From positions 140,830 through 204,829 of the IMG/VR virus record IMGVR_UViG_3300024502_000010: 64,000 nucleotides of DNA; one strand, given 5' to 3'. Source of the DNA: a virus. A model generated the notes under the pieces. That model was not told where the DNA came from. It saw only the letters and a program-made list of their open reading frames with translations, and searched no databases. Shown in pieces: positions 48,048 through 57,561 of this stretch. Position 1 is the first letter of the stretch. Each line of letters begins with the position of its first letter. A program made the position numbers and the translations under genes.

Positions 48048-49424
48048 TTAGAATTTAAATCCTTCAAATGATTTTTTAGGTTTTCTTTCTTCATAATCAT
48101 ACTCTTCATCCTTTCCATTGTCAAGGATATCTTGTTGAGCAGATTGTTCGCAATCATAAAGACGCATTTTAGCACGGTCAATACCAATCACAAATCTTTT
48201 ATGAATGGTAGGATCATTATAACGATTCTTAAGTTGTTTTACAAGAATCTGTCCAAGACCTTCAAGTTCTTCGGTAGAAATCAACGCAAACATTAAGTCA
48301 GCAGTTGCAGGAAGACCAAAACTCTCAGAAGTATCGGTCAGTTCCACATCAGAAGAACCATAACCAGAACGAGTAGTCTGTGTAGCACTAACAATAGGAA
48401 CATTAAACTCTACAGCAAGACCACGAAGTTCTTCTGCAATTGCCTTTACAAAGGTATAAGAGTTGATATTACTATTGCCCTTATACCTTGAAGATGAACA
48501 AATGTTCAGATAGTCAATGAAAATAATATCTGGTTTAAATGATTTCTTAAGTGCAAGTTCATTTAAGAGAGACTTGAAGTGCCCAGCATGTGCAGAAGCA
48601 GTTGGATACTCTTTAATGATTAGAGTTCCTTGAGTTTTCTTTGCAAGATTCGTGACCTTGTTCTCAAACATTTGCTTGGGGAGGTCTACAATATCTTGAA
48701 TAGGGACATTCAGGAGGTTTGCGTCAATTCTTTCAGCAATGCGTTCTTCTGCCATTTCCAACGTAATGTACAGAACGTTCCTCCCTTGGAGCAAGACGGA
48801 GCTAGCCACATGGCACATGAATAGAGACTTGCCGACGCCCGTACCAGCAAGAGCGATGTTAAGAGTTTTGTTAGGGAGACCACCTTTCGTGATTTTATTA
48901 AAGTATTCAAGATCAAATTCAATTTTATCCTCCTTTTTATGATAAGATTCGTAGCGTTGTTCATAATCCTGAAGATAATCGTGCCCTACATGATTATCAA
49001 AACTTACAGCAAGAGCATCAGAAAGAATAGAAGGAATACTATCACGATTCTTCTTTTCATCATTTCCATCAGCAATATGAATAGATTCCATAAGTGCCAA
49101 ATAAATGGCACGATCCCGACACCACTTTTCAGTTGTGTCAACTAACCAATTAAACTCTGTAGGAACATCTTCAAGACAGGAAATGATTTGTGCAATTTCC
49201 TTAAAAGATTGCTCATTTATATCTGTTCTTTTTTCTACTTCAATACATAGAACTTCTTTTGTTGCTGGTTGATTATATTCTTGAACAAAAGAAAGAATTT
49301 CTTCAAATACAATCTTTTGATTACTATCTTCAAAATATTCTGATTTAATGAAAGGTATTACTTTTCTAATAAACTGCTCATTGTGTAAAAGGTTTCTAAG
49401 AATTAGAAACTCAACTTTCTCCAT
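48048..49424 (-). CDS. 41: Replicative DNA helicase (T4 gp41, DnaB family)
   Basis: The 458-residue hexameric helicase has a N-terminal helical domain and a RecA-like core: Walker [14 protein letters not shown] (about residue 194), Walker [14 protein letters not shown], then [11 protein letters not shown]. Moves 5'-3' on the lagging strand with gp61. Overlaps uvsX by 14 bases. Confidence 0.95.
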   Translation of the reverse strand: MEKVEFLILRNLLHNEQFIRKVIPFIKSEYFEDSNQKIVFEEILSFVQEYNQPATKEVLCIEVEKRTDINEQSFKEIAQIISCLEDVPTEFNWLVDTTEKWCRDRAIYLALMESIHIADGNDEKKNRDSIPSILSDALAVSFDNHVGHDYLQDYEQRYESYHKKEDKIEFDLEYFNKITKGGLPNKTLNIALAGTGVGKSLFMCHVASSVLLQGRNVLYITLEMAEERIAERIDANLLNVPIQDIVDLPKQMFENKVTNLAKKTQGTLIIKEYPTASAHAGHFKSLLNELALKKSFKPDIIFIDYLNICSSSRYKGNSNINSYTFVKAIAEELRGLAVEFNVPIVSATQTTRSGYGSSDVELTDTSESFGLPATADLMFALISTEELEGLGQILVKQLKNRYNDPTIHKRFVIGIDRAKMRLYDCEQSAQQDILDNGKDEEYDYEERKPKKSFEGFKF

Positions 49425-50418
49425 AACTGAATTCCTTGCGTGCGATTTCGTCCAACTGTTGCATTACTTCTTCGGTGAAATATACTTCAGGTTCTTTTAG
49501 AATCTGTTTAGCATAAATTTTCTTACCATCAATCTCATAGCGACCCGCTACATTCTTCCAGAGTCCACCAATCTCACCAAGTTCCAAAAGACCATAGTAA
49601 CGATCAAGACCGCGCTCATCATAATACAGACGGACTTCAACATCTTTGTTCTCCTTACTCAAACGCGACTTAGCAGTCTTAGCTTTGATAATATTGCCGA
49701 CCACTTCTGTTCCATCCTTTTCTTTCTTTTTGCTGAGATAAATGATTGAAGACGCTGCGTATTTGAGTCCGCTGCCTCCACCCATTTCTTTAGTTGGTAC
49801 GTAAGCTCCGATAACATCATAAGTGTGATTTGTTACTATCATTGGAATTTTTGCTTGACCTAGTTTTAAGGTAAGCATACGAAATGCACCTTTGATTAGT
49901 TGTGATTTAGTCATATCACGAACTTCTTTATCATTCAATGCATCATTAATCTCTTTGCTGGTAGAAAGCATTCCCAAAGAGTCTAGCACAAACATGCAAG
50001 GATTGCGCTCTCCTTCAGGTTTTTTCATGTACATATCTACTGCTTTGAGTGCCGTTCCACGAAACTCTTCAACAGTGACAACATTAACAACCACAAGACG
50101 AGAAGTATCAATTCCACGGGATTCTAGAAGAGATTTAGTTATAGCAGCTTCAGTATCAAAGTAGAGGCAATAACCATCGGGATTATTATCCAAAAAATTC
50201 TTAACAACGGCGAGACTGAAGAAAGTCTTTCCAGTAGAAGACTCTCCAGCAATAGCAGTAATCTTATTGCCAGATACACCACCAAATATGCTACCTGAAA
50301 CCAGTGCATTAAAAATGTACGAACCTGTGTCAACATACTTTTCAGTTTCATCAATATCCGAAGCAAGTTGTGTGTACTCACCACCGATTTCTTTTACAAT
50401 GTCTTTAAGAAAATCCAT
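49411..50418 (-). CDS. uvsX: Recombinase UvsX (RecA-like)
   Basis: The 335-residue ATPase has Walker [14 protein letters not shown], Walker [13 protein letters not shown] and the loop [11 protein letters not shown] of T4 UvsX. It drives strand invasion for recombination-dependent replication. Its ATG overlaps the gp43 stop (TAATG). Confidence 0.95.
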   Translation of the reverse strand: MDFLKDIVKEIGGEYTQLASDIDETEKYVDTGSYIFNALVSGSIFGGVSGNKITAIAGESSTGKTFFSLAVVKNFLDNNPDGYCLYFDTEAAITKSLLESRGIDTSRLVVVNVVTVEEFRGTALKAVDMYMKKPEGERNPCMFVLDSLGMLSTSKEINDALNDKEVRDMTKSQLIKGAFRMLTLKLGQAKIPMIVTNHTYDVIGAYVPTKEMGGGSGLKYAASSIIYLSKKKEKDGTEVVGNIIKAKTAKSRLSKENKDVEVRLYYDERGLDRYYGLLELGEIGGLWKNVAGRYEIDGKKIYAKQILKEPEVYFTEEVMQQLDEIARKEFSYGES

Positions 50419-52913
50419 TAGGCAAAAAATAATTCAAGGTTTACTGTTTTTTCAACGCTCCACCCAATTGCATCAAGAATGATTTTGAGTGGCTCTAGAA
50501 ATGCTTTCTCAAATTGTAGTTCATAGTCTATGTATTTGTCAAGATTAAGTTCCTTTGGAAATTCCTGAATGAAAGAAATAATATTTTCATGAATACTATT
50601 AGGTTTCTTCAGATAGATAAACTTAATTTTTTCCCCATTTTGGATAAGTGAATACTTATTTGTAAGTTTATTTTGTTTAATGTAATGATTAAAGAGAAGT
50701 GCTCCACGAATATGAATTGGAGTTCCCTTGATATAAATTTGAGACGAAGACTGATACTTAACTACATCAGAGGCAGAGCGAGGGAATGAAATTTGCTCTG
50801 GTGGGAGGTTTTTAAATTCTTTGCGAGCATTCTCAATAAAATCAATTACTTCATCTTCTGTTCCACTCATCATAAGTTTTAATGCATCCTTAATCATTTT
50901 GCGACAAGGAGCTGGAGTAGAAGATTTAACAGCTTCAATACCCATCATTTTCAGTTTAGGTTCTTCATAGCGAACACCCTCACTATCCCAAACGTTAAGA
51001 ATGTATCGTTTCTTAGCGGTCCAAATTCCACGGTCTGCAATGTTCTCCCGCTTCATTTGCATTTTTTGATCATATGCATTTACATAGTCCGCCAGTTCTT
51101 GGTAAGAACTTTCAATATATTTTTCAAGTTCCAACGAAGCGACCTTATCAAGGAACGAAACAACGCTTTCAGTAGTTTTCTCTCTTCCTTTGAATACAGT
51201 TTCAACCAAAGGACCCATATTAAGATAAATGGAATCAGTATCTGAAGCAATAACATAATCTACATTATCTGTTTTAAGAATTTTATTGAGGTAAGAATTC
51301 ATTTTACCTTCAATCCAACGAATAGAAACCTGACCACTTAAAGTAATTGCTTCAGCATTTTCAAGTTTGTAATAACGGAAATACTGATTACCAATCGCAC
51401 CATAAGCAGAGTTCAAAGAAATCTTCTTTGCCATCTGAATATTATTACAACGAGCAATCTCTTTTACAAGTTCCTTGTTCTTAGTCTTCTCATATTCTTT
51501 TTTCGCTTCAATCATTTTCTTCTTGAAGATTACTCGGTCTTGATACATTTTTTCCATTAGTTCAGGAAGAAATCCACGAACGTCTTTGCGGAACATTGCA
51601 CCATTTGCACATACTGCATAATCTTTATAGAGTTCAAAACTGATTTCTTGATTCAGAATTTTATCAACAGTTGCTGTGGGATGCCTTTCATCCACCAGAG
51701 TTTCTGGTGAGATGTTATATTGCATAATCAAGTGTGGATAAAGTGAATTAAGGTCAAAGTTTACAACCCAATCATACTTTCCAGGAATTGGTTCTTTTAC
51801 ATAAGCACCAGCATACTTTTCATTTTTTTGCGTTTTATTTCTTGGCGGAATTACAATGTTTCTTTTCTTAAGATAATTGTAGATGATGTTGTCCCACATC
51901 CGAACTTGATAGAACACATCGGCATAATTTACTTTGGCATCATATGCCATCGTAAGTGCCAACTCAATCAGTTTCATCTTATCTTCTAAACGGTCAACAA
52001 GTTCTACGTCAACGATGTTGTACTCAATAAATTTCTGCCAACCTTGGGTATAGAAATCTTTGAAGGTATCAAACTCAGAGTGGTCAAGTTTCTTCTGACC
52101 AAGTTCTACCTCAGCAATATAATCAAGACGATATGATTCCTGTGCCTTATAAGTAAACTTCTTATAAAGATCAAGATAGTCAAGTTGAGTCATTCCACCC
52201 ACATCAAATGTGGTGTGTTTGCGTCCATTAATAAACACTTCACCTTCTGTGACAAGTCCCCAATTAGAAAAACGTTTCATCAGTTTTTCGCCAAGAACAC
52301 GATTCAGACGCTTGCAGATATAAGGAATATCATATAATTGAATATTCCAACCAGTCACAACATCTGGAACATCAATCATCCAATAATTAATAAAATTATT
52401 GAGAAGTTCATATTCAGATGGGCAGTGATGATACGTTAAGTCACTACGATTATGCTTGAAAGGTCGAACCCCCCAAGTAATAATTTTTTTAGTTGTATAA
52501 TCTTGAATTGTAATTGCAAGGATTTCTTCGGAACAAGATTCTACATCAGGGAATCCCTGCTCCGAAGCAACCTCAATGTCCAGAGTTACAAGTTTAATTT
52601 TATTGATATCAAACTTAATTTCATCCTCCGAATATTTTTCAGAGATGTATTGATAGATATATCGATCATTTCCATAGATCTCAAATCCATCAACTTCATC
52701 ATATTTTTTATAGAACTCTCGACAGTCCTTTACTGTTCCAGGATTAATTGGTTCTACCGATTCTCCACTTAATGTTCTATACTTAGAATCTTTTTTAGTT
52801 TTTACAAAGAGAGTTGGAAAGAACTCATCTCTTGTCTCAAATCTTTTACCATTTTCTACTCCACGAACCAAAAACTGATTTCCAATCAATTGAACATTAG
52901 TGTAAAATCTCAT
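50418..52913 (-). CDS. 43: DNA polymerase (T4 gp43, family B)
   Basis: The 831-residue enzyme has exonuclease motifs ([40 protein letters not shown]) and polymerase motifs A ([16 protein letters not shown]), B ([15 protein letters not shown]) and C ([11 protein letters not shown]). Full length, no intein seen. The C-terminus is where the gp45 clamp binds in T4. Confidence 0.97.
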   Translation of the reverse strand: MRFYTNVQLIGNQFLVRGVENGKRFETRDEFFPTLFVKTKKDSKYRTLSGESVEPINPGTVKDCREFYKKYDEVDGFEIYGNDRYIYQYISEKYSEDEIKFDINKIKLVTLDIEVASEQGFPDVESCSEEILAITIQDYTTKKIITWGVRPFKHNRSDLTYHHCPSEYELLNNFINYWMIDVPDVVTGWNIQLYDIPYICKRLNRVLGEKLMKRFSNWGLVTEGEVFINGRKHTTFDVGGMTQLDYLDLYKKFTYKAQESYRLDYIAEVELGQKKLDHSEFDTFKDFYTQGWQKFIEYNIVDVELVDRLEDKMKLIELALTMAYDAKVNYADVFYQVRMWDNIIYNYLKKRNIVIPPRNKTQKNEKYAGAYVKEPIPGKYDWVVNFDLNSLYPHLIMQYNISPETLVDERHPTATVDKILNQEISFELYKDYAVCANGAMFRKDVRGFLPELMEKMYQDRVIFKKKMIEAKKEYEKTKNKELVKEIARCNNIQMAKKISLNSAYGAIGNQYFRYYKLENAEAITLSGQVSIRWIEGKMNSYLNKILKTDNVDYVIASDTDSIYLNMGPLVETVFKGREKTTESVVSFLDKVASLELEKYIESSYQELADYVNAYDQKMQMKRENIADRGIWTAKKRYILNVWDSEGVRYEEPKLKMMGIEAVKSSTPAPCRKMIKDALKLMMSGTEDEVIDFIENARKEFKNLPPEQISFPRSASDVVKYQSSSQIYIKGTPIHIRGALLFNHYIKQNKLTNKYSLIQNGEKIKFIYLKKPNSIHENIISFIQEFPKELNLDKYIDYELQFEKAFLEPLKIILDAIGWSVEKTVNLELFFA

Positions 52914-53176
52914 TCTTTAATCAAGTCCTCATATTTTTCAAGTAGAGTTGGAGTTGGATCAACAAGTGTTAGAATCTTATCCGAACTCATCATAAACGAA
53001 TCTTGTTTTGTATATCCCATCAAAAAAGGTTCTAAAACTTTCTGAGAACCATCTCTTATTAAGAAAGGTTTGATAAGTTTACAATCAGGTTCTCCAATAT
53101 CAGCGCCTACTTCTTCAATCTGACTTATCAGAATTTGATTGTTCAGTAGAACTATTACTTTGGTTATCGTTTCCAT
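52910..53176 (-). CDS. Sm-like small protein, copy 1 (88 aa)
   Basis: Pattern VIVLLNNQILISQIEEV...KLIKPFLI...FLMGYTKQDSFMMSSDKILTLVDPTPTLLEKYEDLI follows the strand order of the Sm/LSm-like proteins at 53115 and 57268. Start 53176 lies inside the upstream gene (62-base overlap). Resemblance between copies is by eye. Confidence 0.5.
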   Translation of the reverse strand: METITKVIVLLNNQILISQIEEVGADIGEPDCKLIKPFLIRDGSQKVLEPFLMGYTKQDSFMMSSDKILTLVDPTPTLLEKYEDLIKE

Positions 53177-53510
53177 AGTTTATAACATCGTTTAAATACA
53201 TATCTTTCAGTTTATCACTTGGATTGACCATAGTGACCACCCATTCCTTTGTTAAAGGAATAACACTATCTTTAGATAGTGGCATCCACGGGAATAAGGT
53301 AACTCTAAAAGAAGCTTTTGAAGGGTCTTCTTTCATTTCCTCTTCATCAAACTTTTCTGGAACATTTGATGGGGGTGTCATTTTAACAACGCATGGTTTA
53401 TTCAAGAAATATCCAACCATAACTGGATTTTCTTCGTCACCAACTACCATTTCTTTTACATCTGCAATCAAGTCTTCACCAGACTTAAGCAACATTAGTC
53501 TTACAGTCAT
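53115..53510 (-). CDS. Sm-like small protein, copy 2 (131 aa)
   Basis: Begins VRLMLLKSGEDLIADVKEMV...GYFLNKPCVVKM, then FRVTLFPWMPLSKDSVIPLTKEWVVTMVNPSDKLKDMYLN, with a disordered Asn/Ser/Asp tail. Shares the K-x-G-E-x-x-I-A-x-V start with the 57268 protein. Sm-like proteins of cyanophage origin have been structurally described (from memory). RNA binding unproven. Own sigma70 promoter. Confidence 0.6.
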   Translation of the reverse strand: MTVRLMLLKSGEDLIADVKEMVVGDEENPVMVGYFLNKPCVVKMTPPSNVPEKFDEEEMKEDPSKASFRVTLFPWMPLSKDSVIPLTKEWVVTMVNPSDKLKDMYLNDVINYGNDNQSNSSTEQSNSDKSD

Positions 53511-53531
53511 TTTTACTCCATACCTCTTACT

Positions 53532-53560
53532 ATTGTAGCAACAAAAAAAGGAGGAGTCAA
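53532..53560 (-). promoter_or_regulatory. Sigma70 promoter overlapping a terminator
   Basis: TTGACT (53555-53560), 17 bases, TACAAT (53532-53537). The -35 is in the stem of the terminator at 53543-53584. Drives Sm-like genes, gp43, uvsX, gp41 and mazG. Confidence 0.75.
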
Positions 53561-53584
53561 CCTGGATTTTGCCAGGTGCTCCTC
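53543..53584 (-). terminator. Two-tier intrinsic terminator
   Basis: Inner hairpin CCTGG/CCAGG and outer stem GAGGAG/CTCCTC, then seven T on the minus strand, after the 53-aa gene. Confidence 0.8.
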
Positions 53585-53607
53585 GCGCCGACGATATTCA
53601 ATACTAT

Positions 53608-53769
53608 TTATTCCCCACCGTCACCATCTCCATTACCACCAGCACTTGAACGACTTCTTACAGGAACTGCTTTTCCTTTTGGAACTTGCTTTTGTTTTCC
53701 TTGAGAATAAACAGTATGTGGGATTGCTCCCTTATATGCAATTGTTTTGAACTCGTCAAAAGATTTCAT
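53608..53769 (-). CDS. 53-aa basic protein with capsid-targeting-like N-terminus
   Basis: ATG 53769 to TAA 53608. The peptide starts MKSFDEFKTIAYKGA, close to the T4 internal-protein leader MKTYQEFIAE, followed by a short basic stretch (GKQKQVPKGKAVPVRSRSS) and a Gly/Asp-rich end. It lies 14 bases after hsp20. Confidence 0.55.
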   Translation of the reverse strand: MKSFDEFKTIAYKGAIPHTVYSQGKQKQVPKGKAVPVRSRSSAGGNGDGDGGE

Positions 53770-53783
53770 TTTTTTATTTTTAT

Positions 53784-54218
53784 TTAGAGATAATCCTTTC
53801 GTGCATGGTGCTCAGGAACAATCTTACCAAGAACAACGGTTAGCAATCCATCCTCGAATAGAACTTCTTTAATGGTTGTATCATCTGATAATGTCCATGC
53901 TCTCTTGAAAGATCGTTGAGCCAATCCCTTATGGATGTAGTTGGTATCGGACTCCCTATCTTCCTTCTGTCCTTCGACAAAAAGTTTTCCATACTCCGTG
54001 TATACATGTACTTCCTCCTTCTTAAATCCGGCAAGTGCAAGTTCGAGTCGTGATTCTACATTACTAACTTGAACAAGGTTATATGGGGGGTAATTAGAAG
54101 TTGTTTCATGAAGATTAAATAGACGATCAAAATATTCATCCATTCCAATACTATTGCGGTTAATCCTTTCCAATAGGGCAGGAAGATCCGACGCGGTATA
54201 TCGCATGAGGTTAGTCAT
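53784..54218 (-). CDS. hsp20: Small heat-shock protein Hsp20
   Basis: The 144-residue chaperone has an alpha-crystallin domain: YPPYNLVQVSNVESRLELALAGFKKEEVHVYTEYGKLFVEGQKE ... AQRSFKRAWTLSDDTTIKEVLFEDGLLTVVL. T4-like cyanophage core gene, likely aiding folding of phage proteins. Confidence 0.93.
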   Translation of the reverse strand: MTNLMRYTASDLPALLERINRNSIGMDEYFDRLFNLHETTSNYPPYNLVQVSNVESRLELALAGFKKEEVHVYTEYGKLFVEGQKEDRESDTNYIHKGLAQRSFKRAWTLSDDTTIKEVLFEDGLLTVVLGKIVPEHHARKDYL

Positions 54219-54302
54219 TATAGTAGCTCCTTTGAAAGCGAGGTTTGATTTTGTGATCCCAATAAGGCGATCATTAATAATTTATAACAGTTTTTATTAT
54301 TT

Positions 54303-54710
54303 TTAAAGTGTGGTTTCTACTACATTATTCTTAACTGGTCTTCCAAATGTTCCAGGAGGAAACTTCATACCTTTGTTCCAAGCAGGTTTCCCCTTCATAG
54401 ACATACCGGTTTTCTGTCTTGACGCTTTATCTCTTTTTGATCCAGAAGTACCTTCACCACCATCGGTTTTATTAACCAATACACCACCACTATCTTTTTT
54501 ACCCCAAAACTTTATGAGTGCTATTTCCAAAGATAATGCTTCTTGTTCTGTTAAGTTTTCTTTTATTCTTACTATTCTATCTCTATCAGGAGGTCGTTGA
54601 GCTAATCCTAACTTTCTTTTATTTGTGTCTCTAAATCCAGAACCTTTCCCAATGTAGTAAGGAGAATATCTATCTTCACGCAAATAAGCGTAAACGTAAT
54701 ACCTTTCCAT
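54303..54710 (-). CDS. GIY-YIG homing-type endonuclease (135 aa)
   Basis: RYYVYAYLREDRYSPYYIGKGSGFRDTN has the GIY-YIG core; EALSLEIALIKFWGKKDSGG has the catalytic Glu region; a short NUMOD-like basic tail (KTGMSMKGKPAWNKGMKFPPGTFGR) follows. Free-standing nuclease between hsp20 and a virion-type gene. Late promoter is enclosed in a 14-bp inverted repeat. Confidence 0.9.
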   Translation of the reverse strand: MERYYVYAYLREDRYSPYYIGKGSGFRDTNKRKLGLAQRPPDRDRIVRIKENLTEQEALSLEIALIKFWGKKDSGGVLVNKTDGGEGTSGSKRDKASRQKTGMSMKGKPAWNKGMKFPPGTFGRPVKNNVVETTL

Positions 54711-54715
54711 CTGCT

Positions 54716-54794
54716 TTGTTTGTGGTTATAGTTATTTATAAAAGAAAAGGAGCATTTCTGCCCCCAATCCTTTGCTTGAATAACCACAAACAAG
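54716..54794 (-). promoter_or_regulatory. Late promoter enclosed by a 14-bp inverted repeat (GIY-YIG gene)
   Basis: TTGTTTGTGGTTAT-type arm (minus strand 54793-54780) pairs with ATAACCACAAACAA (54729-54716), which ends five bases before the ATG. The exact TATAAATA (54733-54740) lies between, its expected start point (about 54727) already inside the 3' arm. Late RNA could not form the hairpin; read-through RNA could. Confidence 0.75.
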
Positions 54795-54806
54795 CACTAA
54801 TATTTA

Positions 54807-55355
54807 TCAACCAATAATACTCTCTCTCCACTCTTCGCTCATATTCACCATAATTGCTTCTGCTGCTTCTGGTGTTTCAGCATATCCTTCATCAAGTAAG
54901 TGTGAGAGGATAATATCGTAAAGGTCAAAGTTTTCTCCAATCTCACCCATCGCTTGTTGCTTACGAAGTTTCTTAGGATTTTTGGTTACTGTTCCAGAAC
55001 CTTCTGTATGTTTTTTATATTTTGGATCATAAGGAGAAAGTCGTCTAGATCTTGTTGCTGCTGCTTCTCTGTTTCTGTCTCTATCCGATTGAGTCATTCC
55101 AGTTCTCATATGCCCACCAGCACCAAAAGTACCTCCCCCCTTATGTCCAAGAGATTGATGTCGTTTTATAGTTTCTGGTTCTTCTTCTCTTGATCGTGCT
55201 TTATTTTTAAGTTTCCTATACATCTCCTGTCTTTCGGGAGTTTGTCCCTTTTTTTGCCTTTCAAGTTTTGCTGCTCTATCAGCAACATCTCCTGAGGCAC
55301 CCTCAACAACTTCCATATATGCTTCTTGAAGACTACGAAATTCTTGCGCGTCCAT
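54807..55355 (-). CDS. Basic late protein sharing modules with the 46-kb repeat protein
   Basis: The 182-residue protein begins MDAQEFRSLQEAYMEVVEGAS, then a basic, Arg/Lys/Gln-rich middle, NPKKLRKQQAMGE (about residue 125) and the module FDLYDIILSHLLDEGYAETPEAAEAIMVNMSEEWRESII at the C-terminus. The last two occur, in the opposite order, in the gene at 46198. Exact late promoter. Probably virion-associated. Confidence 0.68.
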   Translation of the reverse strand: MDAQEFRSLQEAYMEVVEGASGDVADRAAKLERQKKGQTPERQEMYRKLKNKARSREEEPETIKRHQSLGHKGGGTFGAGGHMRTGMTQSDRDRNREAAATRSRRLSPYDPKYKKHTEGSGTVTKNPKKLRKQQAMGEIGENFDLYDIILSHLLDEGYAETPEAAEAIMVNMSEEWRESIIG

Positions 55356-55375
55356 TTTTAATAATACTTTTTAGG

Positions 55376-55383
55376 TATTTATA
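55376..55383 (-). promoter_or_regulatory. Late promoter TATAAATA
   Basis: Exact TATAAATA, 20 bases before the ATG at 55355. Confidence 0.75.
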
Positions 55384-55397
55384 AAATACAAGAAACG

Positions 55398-55434
55398 AAA
55401 AAAAGAGGTATCGGCAAAACCGAACCTCTTTTTA
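55398..55434 (-). terminator. Intrinsic terminator after regA
   Basis: Stem AAAGAGGT-x-CGG / CCG-xx-ACCTCTTT with a short loop and seven T on the minus strand (A-rich on the other side too, so it may act both ways). A second hairpin AGTGCC/GGCACT (about 55456-55477) lies before it. Confidence 0.8.
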
Positions 55435-55481
55435 GGGTGTTCCGACTTTTGTAGAGTGCCGCACGAATGGCACACTACTAT

Positions 55482-55919
55482 TTATTCGGTTTCTACTGCT
55501 TTTCCTTTCTTACCAATATTATACTTCTGTTCTAAAATCCAATCTCCCTTATCCTTATAAGCAAGGACTTTGATTTGATTCAGGGGAGCAATATCATTTA
55601 CAGAATCTGGTTTAATAACTGTAATTAGACCCCAATCAGCAAGAAGACGGACGATTCTATTTCTTCTCTGCACATCATTAACAGTAAGATTGGCATGTTT
55701 ACCATCAAGAGCAAATAATTCTTTAAAGTGAACAATATAATACCTACCTTGCTTATGTAAAATATGGCAAGACTGATAGAGTTTTTTCTCCTTACGTGAA
55801 GCAACTCCGATACGGGTCAGGGTTTCACGAACTTTAAGGAAGTCGTCAGGTTCATTAAGAATTACTTCTACCATTTGGTCCTGAGACCATTCAACAGTAG
55901 GTTCTACCGTAGTAGTCAT
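55482..55919 (-). CDS. regA: Translational repressor RegA
   Basis: The 145-residue mRNA-binding repressor shows the T4 RegA pattern: VEVILNEPDDFLKVRETLTRIGVASRKEKKLYQSCHILHKQGRYYIVHFKELFALDGK, NDVQRRNRIVRLLADWGLI. In T4 it represses early mRNAs, including those of the clamp loader. Overlaps gp62 by 4 bases. Confidence 0.92.
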   Translation of the reverse strand: MTTTVEPTVEWSQDQMVEVILNEPDDFLKVRETLTRIGVASRKEKKLYQSCHILHKQGRYYIVHFKELFALDGKHANLTVNDVQRRNRIVRLLADWGLITVIKPDSVNDIAPLNQIKVLAYKDKGDWILEQKYNIGKKGKAVETE

Positions 55920-56284
55920 TTTTTTCCTCCAATATCAAGTCGTTTTTTGATGAAAGTTAGTTGTTCTTTTGTCAGGATTTTCAGTGCTTGAGATGCTTTT
56001 TCATTACTATAACCATAGTATTGTTTAACACATTCTAAGTCTGTAACCTTATCCTTTCGGAGCCAGGGAGAAAATCTCTTCTTTTTCCTCAAACTATTTA
56101 GATAAAACGAATATTGCATATCCTTGGAAAGATGATGATGCATATTCATTTCATTAGAAAAAAGAACACAATCAATGTGACCAGATAAACACCTATTAAT
56201 AATAAAAGGTGGATATGAACTAATATCTTCGGATAAATCTTCTTTTGTAAAATTAATTGAGTTGAGCCAATCTTTGAGTTCCAT
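55916..56284 (-). CDS. 62: Clamp-loader small subunit (gp62)
   Basis: The 122-residue protein has MELKDWLNSINFTKEDLSED and YPPFIINRCLSGHIDCVLFSNEMNMHHHLSKDMQYSFYLNSLRKKKRFSPW, the conserved gp62 core. It completes the gp44/62 clamp loader. Start MELKD at 56284, within the dam 3' end (32-base overlap). Confidence 0.88.
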   Translation of the reverse strand: MELKDWLNSINFTKEDLSEDISSYPPFIINRCLSGHIDCVLFSNEMNMHHHLSKDMQYSFYLNSLRKKKRFSPWLRKDKVTDLECVKQYYGYSNEKASQALKILTKEQLTFIKKRLDIGGKK

Positions 56285-57104
56285 AATTAAATAGCAGCAA
56301 TTCTTTTCTATCTTTTTGCTCTCGCATATATTCACCAACAGAACGCATCGTATAAGTCAAATCAAACTCGGCAGCGTTCCAATCTTTAAATCGGTCTTTT
56401 ACGAGTTGGTCTGAGTTATAACTAATCAATTGATGCATATTAACACGAAAATCACAATCAGCAGCAAACTTATCATGATCGAATCCTTTGTGCATTGATC
56501 CCTTACGCCCATAGAGATTATCCTTAATATCATAAGGAGGATCGAGATACACAAAAGCAGTAGTGTCTCCATCCAAAAGATAATCGTATGAATAGTTAGT
56601 TATACGCCAATGCTTAATTATCTTAGAATACTCAGGCAGTTTTTCAATCCCACGCAAACTGAAGTTGTTGTTGGATGCCTGTGGTGAAAATGATGAACTC
56701 TCCGTGAGACCACTGAAACTACACTTATTGACAACATAGAAAGCCACAGCACGATCAATGCTTGGCAAATCCTTGTCATTTACTTGCTCCTTTGCTTTAA
56801 GAAAAAGTTCTTTTGCCAGGACCGGAGTATTATTTGTCGTCTTAAGATCTACAAGTTTATCTTTAATATCCACCCCAAACATCTGGAGTTGTTGCCAGAA
56901 GTTTACAAGAGGTTCATATAAATCATTCACCCAAATATCTAGGTTAGGATACTTCTTTGTGATATAAATCGCAACACTTCCACCACCAAGAAATGGTTCA
57001 CGGAACTCACGATAATCACGAAGGTCTGGAAAGTATGGTCCCATCTTTTCACATGCGCGGGATTTACCACCAGGATATCTTAGAGGTGTTTTAAGAGATT
57101 TCAT
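56253..57104 (-). CDS. dam: DNA adenine methyltransferase (Dam-like)
   Basis: The 283-residue D12-class enzyme has TPLRYPGGKSRA, FREPFLGGGSVAIYI (SAM site), VNDLYEPLVNFW and the catalytic FVYLDPPYDI. GATC-type N6-adenine methylation is probable but specificity is not readable. Uniquely placed between clamp-loader genes gp62 and gp44. Confidence 0.93.
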   Translation of the reverse strand: MKSLKTPLRYPGGKSRACEKMGPYFPDLRDYREFREPFLGGGSVAIYITKKYPNLDIWVNDLYEPLVNFWQQLQMFGVDIKDKLVDLKTTNNTPVLAKELFLKAKEQVNDKDLPSIDRAVAFYVVNKCSFSGLTESSSFSPQASNNNFSLRGIEKLPEYSKIIKHWRITNYSYDYLLDGDTTAFVYLDPPYDIKDNLYGRKGSMHKGFDHDKFAADCDFRVNMHQLISYNSDQLVKDRFKDWNAAEFDLTYTMRSVGEYMREQKDRKELLLFNYGTQRLAQLN

Positions 57105-57265
57105 TCTACAATACACCTCACAGATATTTGAGTTGTTTTAGTTGCTTCTGCCATCTCACGATATCCAGATCCAACATAAATTTGACCCCCAACTACAGCA
57201 ACTGCCATAGCACCCCAAAAGATGTAATACCATTTAGATTTTACTTGATGTTGCTTATTTTCCAT
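57101..57265 (-). CDS. 54-aa single-pass membrane protein
   Basis: ATG 57265 to TGA 57101, overlapping the dam ATG. A basic N-terminus and one helix (WYYIFWGAMAVAVVGGQIYVG) precede a soluble tail ending CIVE. Follows the Sm-like gene after 2 bases. Unknown function. Confidence 0.6.
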   Translation of the reverse strand: MENKQHQVKSKWYYIFWGAMAVAVVGGQIYVGSGYREMAEATKTTQISVRCIVE

Positions 57266-57267
57266 TT

Positions 57268-57561
57268 TCACAACACCAATTTTTTCTCGTCTGGAGTAAT
57301 GAGTTTACTTCCATAAATCTCATTATATTTTTTCTTAACTCCAGAATCAACTTCTGCAATATAGACAATATGATTCCTAGAAACAATAAGTTCAGGATTA
57401 TCTTTATCAATAACTGTAGCCCAAGGAGCAAATCCAACGCTTTGTCCTGTAGGAAGAACTACTAGACCATTCTTTACGGTTACAAAGCTATCATCTTCAG
57501 AAATAACTTCTGCGATGATTTCTTCGCCAGTTAAAATACGAAACAGTTTTACATTAATCAT
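57268..57561 (-). CDS. Sm-like small protein, copy 3 (97 aa)
   Basis: NVKLFRILTGEEIIAEVISEDDSFVTVKNGLVVLPTGQSVGFAPWATVIDKDNPELIVSRNHIVYIAEV fits the five-strand Sm barrel. Shares the K-L-x-x-x-TGEEIIAEV opening with the 53115 protein. Overlaps gp44 by 4 bases. Confidence 0.62.
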   Translation of the reverse strand: MINVKLFRILTGEEIIAEVISEDDSFVTVKNGLVVLPTGQSVGFAPWATVIDKDNPELIVSRNHIVYIAEVDSGVKKKYNEIYGSKLITPDEKKLVL

